Shown one piece after another: positions 1 to 5,733 of a stretch of 7,138 bases of DNA. The notes beneath the pieces were generated by a model, which worked only from the letters and a program-made list of their open reading frames with translations, was not told the DNA's origin and did not search any database. Each line of letters begins with the position of its first letter. Position 1 is the first letter of the stretch. Source of the stretch: Patescibacteria group bacterium (GTDB lineage: Bacteria > Patescibacteriota > Patescibacteriia > UBA9934); NCBI GenBank assembly GCA_018818445.1, contig JAHISC010000064.1:1-7138 (forward strand), read 5' to 3'. The translations under genes were made by a program, and so were the position numbers.

Positions 1-118
1 AGTACGTCTCCTCATAAATTTCCCATTCAACGAAATTTCATCAAATTTTGATCCATTCCGCCATGACTGTTTTTACCTGTCAGCCACAGGTCTCTCCTCA
101 AATTTCTATTGTAAAGAA
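1..118 (-). promoter_or_regulatory. 5' leader of a gene beyond the left edge, with hairpin and RBS
   Basis: This stretch lies downstream of the promoter at 125-153 and holds no convincing ORF. On the minus strand it contains a perfect 6-bp hairpin at 75-91 (ACCTGT, loop GGCTG, ACAGGT). Further on are a 13-nt palindrome at 40-52 (ATCAAA-A-TTTGAT) and an 8-nt palindrome at 32-39 (GAAATTTC). AGGAG at 8-12 ends 7 nt before the window edge, the right place for a Shine-Dalgarno site if the start codon is just outside. A leader of about 110 nt with conserved-looking hairpins could be a cis-regulatory RNA, for example a ribosomal protein leader, but I do not recognise a named family. The gene it serves is not visible. 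Confidence 0.5.
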
Positions 119-124
119 CATTAT

Positions 125-153
125 AATATAGCACAAAAACCGCCTTTTGTCAA
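125..153 (-). promoter_or_regulatory. Sigma70-type promoter reading left out of the window
   Basis: On the minus strand the -35 box is a perfect TTGACA (148-153). It is followed by a 17-nt spacer and TATATT (125-130), a five-of-six match to the -10 consensus. A second TATAAT register (120-125) overlaps it but would need a 22-nt spacer. Transcription would start near position 118 and run leftwards into the leader at 1-118. The -35 box directly abuts the palindromic repeat at 153-196. This is one of the two best promoters in the window. Confidence 0.75.
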
Positions 154-196
154 TCCTTCGGTATGCTCAGGATTTAACCTGAGATTACTGAAGGGT
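153..196. repeat. Palindromic REP-like repeat (CCTGAG...GAAGG type)
   Basis: The arms CCTTCGGTA (155-163) and TACTGAAGG (186-194) pair with one G-T wobble, and the inner arms CTCAGG (166-171) and CCTGAG (178-183) pair perfectly around ATTTAA. Two mismatched positions separate inner and outer stems. Seen another way, it is two inverted copies of a CCTGAG-N6-GAAGG unit. From memory, units of this shape are common dispersed intergenic repeats in environmental bacterial genomes. It differs in sequence from the C-rich repeats around the nuclease gene. There is no T-run after it on the minus strand, so it is not a classical terminator. Confidence 0.7.
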
Positions 197-262
197 CAAG
201 GGGTTTGGAGGTATTTTGGGGCTAAGATTGGCTAAGAAATATCTACTCGGGACGTTGCAAAA

Positions 263-353
263 GACCTCCCCCGGCCCCTCCTTAGTAAGGAGGGGAGACG
301 AGGCGTAAACGCTCGTGTTTCTCCCCCTTAGTAAGGGGGAGCTAGAGGGGGTC
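263..353. repeat. Double palindromic element: two head-to-head repeat units
   Basis: Copy A (from 263, plus orientation) has a GACCTCCCCC flank and a perfect 21-nt palindrome at 275-295 with arms CCCCTCCTTA and TAAGGAGGGG around a single G. Copy B (353 down to about 310, minus orientation) has a GACCCCCTC flank and a palindrome at 321-341 with arms CTCCCCCTTA and TAAGGGGGAG around a single G. The spacer between them is itself palindromic: ACGA-G-GCGT (298-306), AA, ACGCTCGT (309-316). The whole 91-bp block is therefore one imperfect giant palindrome centred near 307, made of nested hairpins, similar in layout to the paired REP units called BIMEs. Translating across it gives low-complexity Pro/Ser peptide that I do not regard as a gene. 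Confidence 0.85.
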
Positions 354-400
354 ATTTGAATCATTCGGTGCCTATTTGGGGAGCTAGAGGGGGTCATTTG
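336..400 (-). repeat. 23-nt direct repeat, period 42 nt, over the 3' end of the nuclease gene
   Basis: Positions 336-358 and 378-400 are identical over 23 nt; on the minus strand each reads CAAATGACCCCCTCTAG and continues CTCCCC. The two copies are separated by 19 nt. The right copy holds the last codons and the stop codon of the DUF559 gene and is a half repeat unit lacking the palindromic core. The left copy continues into the full palindrome of copy B. This looks like a short tandem duplication involving the repeat flank. Confidence 0.85.
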
Positions 401-764
401 TTTCAAGTGCCTGGATTGTCTTTTTGATTGTTTCTTGTACGCCTTCTAAATCATCAAAAACAGCCGTATTATCTAACCTCAGTACATAAATACCAGCTTT
501 TTTCAGAAACCCATCTCTTACCTGATCGTGTCTTTTACCTTTTTTTGAATAATGAGATTCACCATCAACCTCTATTACTAGCTTTAATTTTGGACAATAA
601 AAATCAGCCGCATAGCTACCAATCCCATATTGACGTCTAAATTTGTAGCCGAGGCATTGCTTTCTAGATAAAATGTGCCAGAGTGCTTTTTCTGCCTCTG
701 GCATCTCTCGGCGGTTTGCACGTCTAAATTCAGTTCCTTCTATTCGGTTAAAGTATTTTCCCAT
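384..764 (-). CDS. DUF559 protein, PD-(D/E)XK / Vsr-like nuclease fold
   Basis: This 126-residue protein matches the DUF559 family over its whole length, the usual size. An N-terminal helix (MPEAEKALW, residues 21-29, with Glu25) is followed by YKFRRQYGIGSYAADFYCP (40-58, with Asp54) and the core strand KLVIEVDGESH (61-71, with Glu65 and Asp67). Asp80 and the strand YVLRL (93-97) come next, and the protein ends in a helix. Asp54 and Glu65-X-Asp67 fit the metal-binding residues of a PD-(D/E)XK nuclease, so catalytic ability looks intact. The family is related to very-short-patch repair endonucleases, but its function is not established. ATG at 764 is the start. GGGAGGGGG from the upstream repeat lies 14 nt before it, slightly far for a Shine-Dalgarno site. 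The last residues (NDPL) and the TAG stop are encoded within the repeat flank. The gene lies downstream of pilB in the same direction, is bounded by inverted repeat copies, and has no promoter of its own that I can see. It may be a mobile or repeat-linked insertion. Confidence 0.88.
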   Translation of the reverse strand: MGKYFNRIEGTEFRRANRREMPEAEKALWHILSRKQCLGYKFRRQYGIGSYAADFYCPKLKLVIEVDGESHYSKKGKRHDQVRDGFLKKAGIYVLRLDNTAVFDDLEGVQETIKKTIQALETNDPL

Positions 765-775
765 ACGCGTACGAT

Positions 776-815
776 TGACCCCCTCCCACTCCCCCTTAGT
801 AAGGGGGAGAGACGC
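776..815 (+). repeat. Palindromic repeat copy C, between pilB and the nuclease gene
   Basis: The flank TGACCCCCTC (776-785) is a perfect inverted match to GAGGGGGTCA (387-396) at the other end of the nuclease gene. It is followed by a 21-nt palindrome at 789-809 with arms CTCCCCCTTA and TAAGGGGGAG, identical to the core of copy B, and a tail AGACGCACG. The copy lies 20 nt or less after the pilB stop codon, so the hairpin could also end or protect the pilB transcript. No T-run follows on the minus strand. A further GACCTCC at 822-828 may be the beginning of another, lost unit. Confidence 0.85.
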
Positions 816-828
816 ACGAAGGACCTCC

Positions 829-2661
829 TCACAGCCCTGTCACTCGTTTCACTTCTTCAACTGACGTCAATCCTTCCAAGGCTTTCAAGAGTCCATCTTG
901 AGCCATAATAAGCATGCCTTGGTTTTGGGCAACCTCGCGCATTTCGTATTCTGAAATTTCACCCTTTAAAATAAATTTTTCAATTTCTTCATTTTTAATC
1001 AAAATCTCATACAAACCAACACGGCCAGAATAACCAGTGCCATTACAGGCCTCGCATCCTTTTGCAGAATAAAAAGTAAGTGCTGTGGTGTCAGGTTTAT
1101 TCTCTCCTGAGGCTTCTGGGATAGAATCCAAAAGCTCTAGTACCCGTTTTTTATTAGATTCTTCTAGCTCAGCTGGCTTTTTACATTTTTCACAAAGCCG
1201 TCTGGCCAAACGTTGACCCATAATCACGTTAATAGCTGGAGCTAACAGAAAAGGCTTTACTCCCATAGCTACAAATCTTGGGATAGCGCCGGCAGCATCA
1301 TTGGTATGAATTGTGGAGAGCATTAGATGCCCGGTAAGTGCCGCTTGAATAGCAGTATCAGCAGTTTCCAAATCGCGGATTTCTCCAACCATCACAATGT
1401 CTGGATCCTGACGCAGAATAGAACGTAGACCCTTGGCAAAGGTGTAGTCTTTGGTTTGATCAATCTGGCTTTGGTTAATGCTTTCAATTTTATACTCAAC
1501 CGGGTCTTCTAGCGTAATAATTTTAACGCCTGGTTTATTGAGTCTTTGAAGAATAGCGTAAAGGGTTGTAGTTTTACCACTACCAGTAGGACCAGTAGTT
1601 ATAATCATGCCGTGTGGTTTTTCAATTTGTGGCAAAAGTTTCTGAAGCGCGGCTTCTCTGAACCCTAGTTTTTCTAAATTTAACTGTACTGCATCAGGAT
1701 TTAAGATACGCATAACTACAGACTCACCCCAAGAAGTTGGCAGAGTGCTGGTACGGACATCAATTTTTTTACCTTTTTGATATATTGTAAAACGTCCATC
1801 TTGTGGTCGATCTGTAATATTGAGTTTTAATCCAGCGATTAGTTTGATGCGGCTAATAATTTTTTTCCATTTATTTTTTTCAATAGTTGCTACGTCTTGC
1901 AAAATACCATCAACGCGTAAGCGAGCAGCAATAACTTTTTCCTCGGCTTCGATATGAATATCTGAAGATCCAAGTTTAAGTGCAGCGGAGATTATTATGG
2001 CCAAAATATCAGTAATGCTGGCCTTATCCAAAACCTTATCAATATCCTCAAAATTATCCATCTGAGCTTGGAACTTATCAAGTTCTTCCTGCGAAATTTG
2101 CACGCCTTTAACTACTTGGCGAATTTTTGGGAGCGTTGCGTAAAGTTTAAAAGCTTCATCGAAACTTTCTTGGGAGATTTTATAGAGTTGTGCGTTAGCT
2201 TTATGACGTTCTCCGAGTTGAAAAATTAGATCTTTTGCTTCTTGATTCTGCGGATCTATTGCACCGACACGAATTTCTGGACCAGTAAAGAGGAAAGCAA
2301 TTACTTTAAGCTCCTTAGCTTGTTCTTCTGGAATTAGTTGCAATGCATCCGGACTAATTGCAAAAGCATGGAGATTGATGTACTCCAAACCTTCGGCTGT
2401 AGCCATTTGTTGAGCTTCCGTTTCTTCGCCCTTGTGTACGATCTCCTCCATCTTTTCCGTAAAGGCTTCCTCGGTTTTTGTTTTTGGTTGTCTCGGGCCC
2501 GGAGCTGGTGGCGCAACAGGCGCGACAGAAACAACCGGCTCTTGGTCAGCTGGTTTATCTATAGCAGTAGCGGGAACTATTGGAGCAGCATCAGCCTCTT
2601 TGGCTTTGCGCTCTTCTTGTTCTCGCAGCAAATCTTCAATTGATGGCAGTTCGTCGTTCAT
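829..2661 (-). CDS. pilB: Type IV pilus assembly ATPase PilB (GspE/PulE family)
   Basis: This cytoplasmic hexameric secretion ATPase powers pilin polymerisation through the inner-membrane platform. In its 610 residues I see a short acidic N-terminus and a Pro/Ala-rich linker (about 25-60), then an N1-like (MshEN-type) domain at about 85-175. The N2 domain follows, with GSSDIHIE (231-238), RLRVDGILQ (247-255) and RPQDGRFT (285-292). The catalytic core has Walker A GPTGSGKT (357-364), the Asp box ITLEDPVEY (382-390), Walker B with catalytic Glu in DPDIVMVGEIRD (419-430; Glu427), and the His box STIHTND (449-455). A zinc site follows: Cys490, Cys493, Cys536 and Cys539, then GRVGLYEIL. The length is normal for PilB, and the zinc cysteines and N-terminal domain argue against the retraction ATPase PilT. 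ATG at 2661 lies 3 nt after the stop of the upstream membrane-protein gene and has no clear Shine-Dalgarno, suggesting translational coupling. No pilC or pilT gene follows within the window; a repeat-flanked nuclease gene does. PilB versus GspE rests on general likelihood in this lineage. Confidence 0.93.
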   Translation of the reverse strand: MNDELPSIEDLLREQEERKAKEADAAPIVPATAIDKPADQEPVVSVAPVAPPAPGPRQPKTKTEEAFTEKMEEIVHKGEETEAQQMATAEGLEYINLHAFAISPDALQLIPEEQAKELKVIAFLFTGPEIRVGAIDPQNQEAKDLIFQLGERHKANAQLYKISQESFDEAFKLYATLPKIRQVVKGVQISQEELDKFQAQMDNFEDIDKVLDKASITDILAIIISAALKLGSSDIHIEAEEKVIAARLRVDGILQDVATIEKNKWKKIISRIKLIAGLKLNITDRPQDGRFTIYQKGKKIDVRTSTLPTSWGESVVMRILNPDAVQLNLEKLGFREAALQKLLPQIEKPHGMIITTGPTGSGKTTTLYAILQRLNKPGVKIITLEDPVEYKIESINQSQIDQTKDYTFAKGLRSILRQDPDIVMVGEIRDLETADTAIQAALTGHLMLSTIHTNDAAGAIPRFVAMGVKPFLLAPAINVIMGQRLARRLCEKCKKPAELEESNKKRVLELLDSIPEASGENKPDTTALTFYSAKGCEACNGTGYSGRVGLYEILIKNEEIEKFILKGEISEYEMREVAQNQGMLIMAQDGLLKALEGLTSVEEVKRVTGL

Positions 2662-2664
2662 GGA

Positions 2665-3681
2665 CTATCTTAGTAAAATCTTTTCAGCTAGAGCTTCGAA
2701 GCTGGAAATAAAGGGAGATTTTTCAAAACGATTAACTAGCTGCATCCAGACACTATAGTTAAACATTGTCATAGCTCCTAAAATTAAAGTAGCTATGGTA
2801 GCAGCCAAGATTGCTCCGGTAATTGTAATTGCCATCATCAGCAAAATACCACCGCTGCTGAGTGAAGCAAAAGTTAGCAGTCCAAGTGGCACAGCCAAAA
2901 GAGCAAGCATTAATTTCAAGAGTATAAGACCCACTAAGTTAATAATGTAGAGAATAATGGCAAGTTCAAAAATTACTAACCAATGTTTTTTTAGGAGCTG
3001 CCAGCTTGCGCGATAAGCAACAATAATTCCTTCATCATAACGAACACAATTGATTAGTGTGAACATTCCTAAGGCATTTATTATAAATCCAAGCGGCAAA
3101 ATGATTAGGTACAGACCCACAAAAACAGCGGCATCAAGCAGTAGAGAAGATGAAAGCAAGTAGACCAAAGGTATTGTGGCGACGAGTTGCAAGATGATGG
3201 TAGCTAAAAAGACTAGGGCGTCTATACTGAAGATTCTCCAGAAGTGGAGGTGACGCAAATCTTTTCGGAGAGTGGTGAGGGAGAAACATTTTTTTGAGCG
3301 TGCAACTTTTTTAGCATGGTGCAGAATTATTTGCTGGGCAGCTATGATGCAGAAAACTATTGCAGCAAAGATAATACAAATTATAAATAAAGTTACGACA
3401 ATCCTAATTGTATCTAGAGTAATTAAGGCTTTAAAATAAGAAGTAATCCATGGAAAGGCATTAAATGACTGTTGCAATGATTCAAAACTAATTGAGCTAG
3501 CAGGTCTAACGCGCCAAAGATTGTTGATTACACGACTAAAAATAGCACCCGTATTCGCGAGGCCAGCTATGGCGGCAATTAACCATAATTGTTTGTGCGA
3601 CCAGGTCGCTTGCCATGATTTTGAAAGAAACCCTCCGTATACTTTTAAGGCTTTCCTTGCTTCATGTTTTCCTCTCTTCAT
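2665..3681 (-). CDS. Polytopic membrane protein of unknown function, coupled to pilB
   Basis: I do not recognise a named family for this 338-residue protein. A basic N-terminus (KRGKHEARKALK) leads into about six hydrophobic segments, roughly at residues 31-48, 91-119, 150-177, 181-210, 234-268 and 278-306. The longest (234-268 and 91-119) may each be a hairpin or a long helix. The loop KKVARSKKCFSLTTLRKD (around 124-141) is strongly basic and probably cytoplasmic. The C-terminal tail is short. I see no catalytic motif. Large membrane-embedded proteins of this kind next to pilB are conceivable partners in pilus assembly, but there is no resemblance to PilC that I can see, so a pilus role is only inferred from coupling. 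I chose ATG at 3681, with AGAGAG 8 nt upstream as a weak ribosome site; a TTG two codons earlier would sit inside the promoter dyad. The downstream pilB start is 3 nt after this stop. Confidence 0.85.
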   Translation of the reverse strand: MKRGKHEARKALKVYGGFLSKSWQATWSHKQLWLIAAIAGLANTGAIFSRVINNLWRVRPASSISFESLQQSFNAFPWITSYFKALITLDTIRIVVTLFIICIIFAAIVFCIIAAQQIILHHAKKVARSKKCFSLTTLRKDLRHLHFWRIFSIDALVFLATIILQLVATIPLVYLLSSSLLLDAAVFVGLYLIILPLGFIINALGMFTLINCVRYDEGIIVAYRASWQLLKKHWLVIFELAIILYIINLVGLILLKLMLALLAVPLGLLTFASLSSGGILLMMAITITGAILAATIATLILGAMTMFNYSVWMQLVNRFEKSPFISSFEALAEKILLR

Positions 3682-3687
3682 AATCAA

Positions 3688-3715
3688 AACTCTCTGCCTA
3701 TTATAGCAGAGAGTT
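3688..3715. promoter_or_regulatory. Perfect 10-bp dyad enclosing the -10 box: operator or terminator
   Basis: The arms AACTCTCTGC and GCAGAGAGTT are perfectly complementary around an 8-nt centre that reads TATAATAG on the minus strand. As DNA, the dyad straddles the -10 box of the promoter at 3700-3728 and would make a good repressor operator. As RNA from ftsH, it is a 10-bp hairpin followed by a short, interrupted U-tract (TTTTGATT), so it may instead, or also, end the ftsH transcript. The 3' arm carries the AGAGAG that could serve as ribosome site for the next gene. Confidence 0.65.
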
Positions 3716-3728
3716 GTTGAGTTGTTTA
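3700..3728 (-). promoter_or_regulatory. Promoter for the membrane protein-pilB unit
   Basis: On the minus strand a perfect TATAAT (3700-3705) is preceded by a 17-nt spacer and TAAACA (3723-3728, four of six matches to TTGACA). Transcription would start near 3693, giving a leader of only about 12 nt before the ATG at 3681. The sequence ACAACTC occurs three times on this strand (3711-3717, 3719-3725, 3736-3742), overlapping and flanking the -35 box, and could bind a regulator. Confidence 0.6.
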
Positions 3729-3778
3729 GTTATGTGAGTTGTAAAGTTTTAATGTTTAGAAAACGAGTTACTGTTTCA

Positions 3779-5632
3779 CTAAACAATTTCCTCAGTTTTT
3801 ATGATCAACTTTGCAACTTTCTTTGCTGGTCCAACAATTTTTTCGAACGCTTCTTTTTCAATTGATTCTTCTTCTAAAAGTTTAGCCACGATAATCTCAA
3901 TATTGTTTCGTTGTTCGTGAATCACAGATTTTGCAGTTTTTAAGGCATCAGTAAGGAGAGCTAGAACAACCGAGTCAATTTTTTGAGCAGTAACTTCAGA
4001 GTAGTCGCGGTTTTCATGGATTTCTTTACCTAGGAAGATCATTTCTTCATGTTCGCCATAGGTACGAGGTCCCATTTCTTCGCTCATGCCGTATTGAGTT
4101 ACCAAGCTTTTGGCTATTGCAGTAGCTTTTTTCAAATCATTTGCAGCACCAGTAGTAATGTCACCAAAAATTTCTTTTTCTGCCGCATAGCCTCCTAGGA
4201 TCATAGCTAATTCATCGATGAATCCTTGGCGGAAATACATTTTTTTATCGTCAGCCGGTAAACTCATGGTATAACCTGCAGCGCGACCGCGTGGAATAAT
4301 AGAAATCTTGTGAACATCATCGCAGTGAGGCAGAACATGACCAACAATAGCATGACCTGCTTCATGATAAGCTGTGATTTTTCGCTCATCATCGGAAAGG
4401 ACATGACTTTTACGCTCAGGTCCTAGCATTACTTTCTCGATTGCTTCCAAAAATTCCGTTTGAGCAATTATTTTTTTACCGTGTCGAGCTGCTAGAATTG
4501 CAGCTTCGTTCATTATGTTTGAAAGATCAGCACCAGAAAAACCAACTGTGCGTTCGGCAATACGTTTAAGGTCAACGTCTTCTTCTACTGGTTTACCGAT
4601 TCCATGAATTTCTAAAATTGCTTGACGATCTTTTAAAGAAGGCAAATCCAAAGTGATTCGTCGATCAAAACGACCAGGTCGAAGGAGAGCAGGATCTAGA
4701 ACATCAGGTCGGTTAGTGGCAGCCATCACAATCACACCGCTGTTAGGATCAAAACCGTCCATCTCCACTAGAATTTGGTTGAGTGTTTGCTCGCGTTCAT
4801 CATGACCGCCACCAAGTCCAGTGCCGCGTTGGCGTCCAACAGCGTCGATTTCATCAACAAAGACAATGCAAGGAGCTGCTTTTTTTGCTTTAGCAAATAA
4901 GTCACGAACACGCGATGCTCCAACTCCCACAAACATTTCTACGAATTCAGATCCTGACATGTGAAAGAAGGGAACACTGGCTTCACCAGCAACGGCGCGA
5001 GCTAACAAAGTTTTTCCTGTTCCAGGCAGTCCCATAAGTAGCACTCCTTTAGGAATTTTTGCTCCAACTTCAATAAACTTTTTTGGATGTTTTAAGAAGT
5101 CGACAATTTCAGTTAGCTCTTCTTTAGCTTCTACTGATCCAGCTACATCTTTGAAAGTGACGTTGTTCTTTTTATTATGCTCCCGCGCTTGCGATTGTCC
5201 AAAAGCCATAGCTCGGTTGTTAGTGCCTTGCATCTGGCGTAAGAGGAACCAGAATACAATCACAAAACCAACGAGAAAAATCAGCGTTGGGCCAACTGAT
5301 CTCATAAGATTGACAGCAGTACTGACATCTTTAACTTCAATTTTTACAGTAGTGATCTGCTCACTTGTTAATCCATAATTCGTGAGAAGTTCTGCTAATG
5401 GTTCACCAGATTCTTTTTTAGCTGAGAACTCTACTCCTTCTCTTGTAAAAACAGACAGAGTGTCTTCTCTGACTTCGATACGATCAATTTCATCAGCTTC
5501 GATTCGTTCAACCAAAGATGAGATAGCTATTACTTCTGGTTTAGGATCTTGCATTTTATAGCCTGAAAAAATTATTCCCAAGGCAATGATTACAAGAATG
5601 AAGATGATCAGATTTTTTGAAAGTGGTTTCAT
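3779..5632 (-). CDS. ftsH: ATP-dependent zinc metalloprotease FtsH
   Basis: FtsH is a membrane-anchored hexameric AAA+ protease that extracts and degrades misfolded membrane proteins and some regulatory cytosolic ones. In 617 residues the order is canonical: TM1 (about 7-24), an extracytoplasmic domain, TM2 (about 115-131), then the AAA+ module. That module has Walker A GLPGTGKT (201-208), the pore loop MFVGVGA (233-239), Walker B IVFVDEID (256-263) and the second region of homology with arginine fingers Arg318 and Arg321 in LLRPGRFDR. The zinc protease site is HEAGH (423-427, catalytic Glu424), with Asp499 in GAANDLKKA the likely third ligand. All catalytic residues are present. Leu replaces the usual first Pro of GPPGTGKT. 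I chose ATG at 5632 because it places a short basic stretch just before TM1, as in the family; extending 18 codons to a TTG adds unrelated residues. No Shine-Dalgarno is visible, only an A-rich leader. It lies alone between the S1 gene terminator and the pilB-unit promoter. Confidence 0.96.
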   Translation of the reverse strand: MKPLSKNLIIFILVIIALGIIFSGYKMQDPKPEVIAISSLVERIEADEIDRIEVREDTLSVFTREGVEFSAKKESGEPLAELLTNYGLTSEQITTVKIEVKDVSTAVNLMRSVGPTLIFLVGFVIVFWFLLRQMQGTNNRAMAFGQSQAREHNKKNNVTFKDVAGSVEAKEELTEIVDFLKHPKKFIEVGAKIPKGVLLMGLPGTGKTLLARAVAGEASVPFFHMSGSEFVEMFVGVGASRVRDLFAKAKKAAPCIVFVDEIDAVGRQRGTGLGGGHDEREQTLNQILVEMDGFDPNSGVIVMAATNRPDVLDPALLRPGRFDRRITLDLPSLKDRQAILEIHGIGKPVEEDVDLKRIAERTVGFSGADLSNIMNEAAILAARHGKKIIAQTEFLEAIEKVMLGPERKSHVLSDDERKITAYHEAGHAIVGHVLPHCDDVHKISIIPRGRAAGYTMSLPADDKKMYFRQGFIDELAMILGGYAAEKEIFGDITTGAANDLKKATAIAKSLVTQYGMSEEMGPRTYGEHEEMIFLGKEIHENRDYSEVTAQKIDSVVLALLTDALKTAKSVIHEQRNNIEIIVAKLLEEESIEKEAFEKIVGPAKKVAKLIIKTEEIV

Positions 5633-5657
5633 ATTTTTTTCAATTCTAAACAACGGC

Positions 5658-5686
5658 ACTCTAGCATGCAGGGGACTCTTTGGCAA
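5658..5686 (-). promoter_or_regulatory. Weak candidate promoter for ftsH
   Basis: On the minus strand TTGCCA (5681-5686, five of six to -35) is followed by 17 nt and TAGAGT (5658-5663, four of six to -10). Transcription would start near 5651, about 19 nt before the ftsH ATG. A competing -10-like TAGAAT lies at 5643-5648 but lacks a -35 at the right distance. Its position just downstream of the S1-gene terminator makes a promoter here expected. Confidence 0.4.
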
Positions 5687-5700
5687 GGCTTCTCTACAAA

Positions 5701-5730
5701 GTAAAAGACAGGCTTGCGCCCGCCTTTTAC
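5701..5730 (-). terminator. Hairpin terminator after the S1-domain gene
   Basis: Read on the minus strand, GTAAAAGGCGGGC pairs with GCCTGTCTTTTAC around a GCAA tetraloop. This is a 13-bp stem in which two pairs are G-U wobbles. On the plus strand the same positions would be A-C mismatches, so the structure favours RNA made from the minus strand. The 3' arm is U-rich (CUUUUAC) and followed by UUUG, giving an intrinsic-terminator layout with an imperfect U-tract. It starts 3 nt after the stop codon of the S1 gene, with the GNRA-type loop adding stability. Confidence 0.75.
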
Positions 5731-5733
5731 AAC

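Noticed and set aside
193..220. G-rich stretch as G-quadruplex
   Set aside because: It does not contain four runs of three or more G with short loops.
336..400. Short CRISPR-like array
   Set aside because: There are only two copies with a 19-nt gap, one of them continuing into the larger palindromic element, and no cas gene is present.
185..406. Minus-strand open frame of 73 codons with Pro/Ser-rich repeats
   Set aside because: It runs through the palindromic repeats and their duplicated flank; the apparent peptide repeats are just translations of the DNA repeat, with no domain and no ribosome site, and it overlaps the end of the nuclease gene.
1860..1880. Two runs of seven A on the pilB coding strand as programmed slippage sites
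   Set aside because: The pilB frame is intact through its whole domain set, and Lys/Asn-rich codons in an AT-leaning genome produce such runs by chance.
2338..2758. Plus-strand open frames over the start of pilB
   Set aside because: They are antisense to the Pro/Ala-rich linker coding region and lack any recognisable protein features.
5633..5686. N-terminal extension of FtsH to a TTG codon
   Set aside because: The extra 18 residues do not resemble FtsH and the segment contains a likely promoter; ATG at 5632 places TM1 as in the family.
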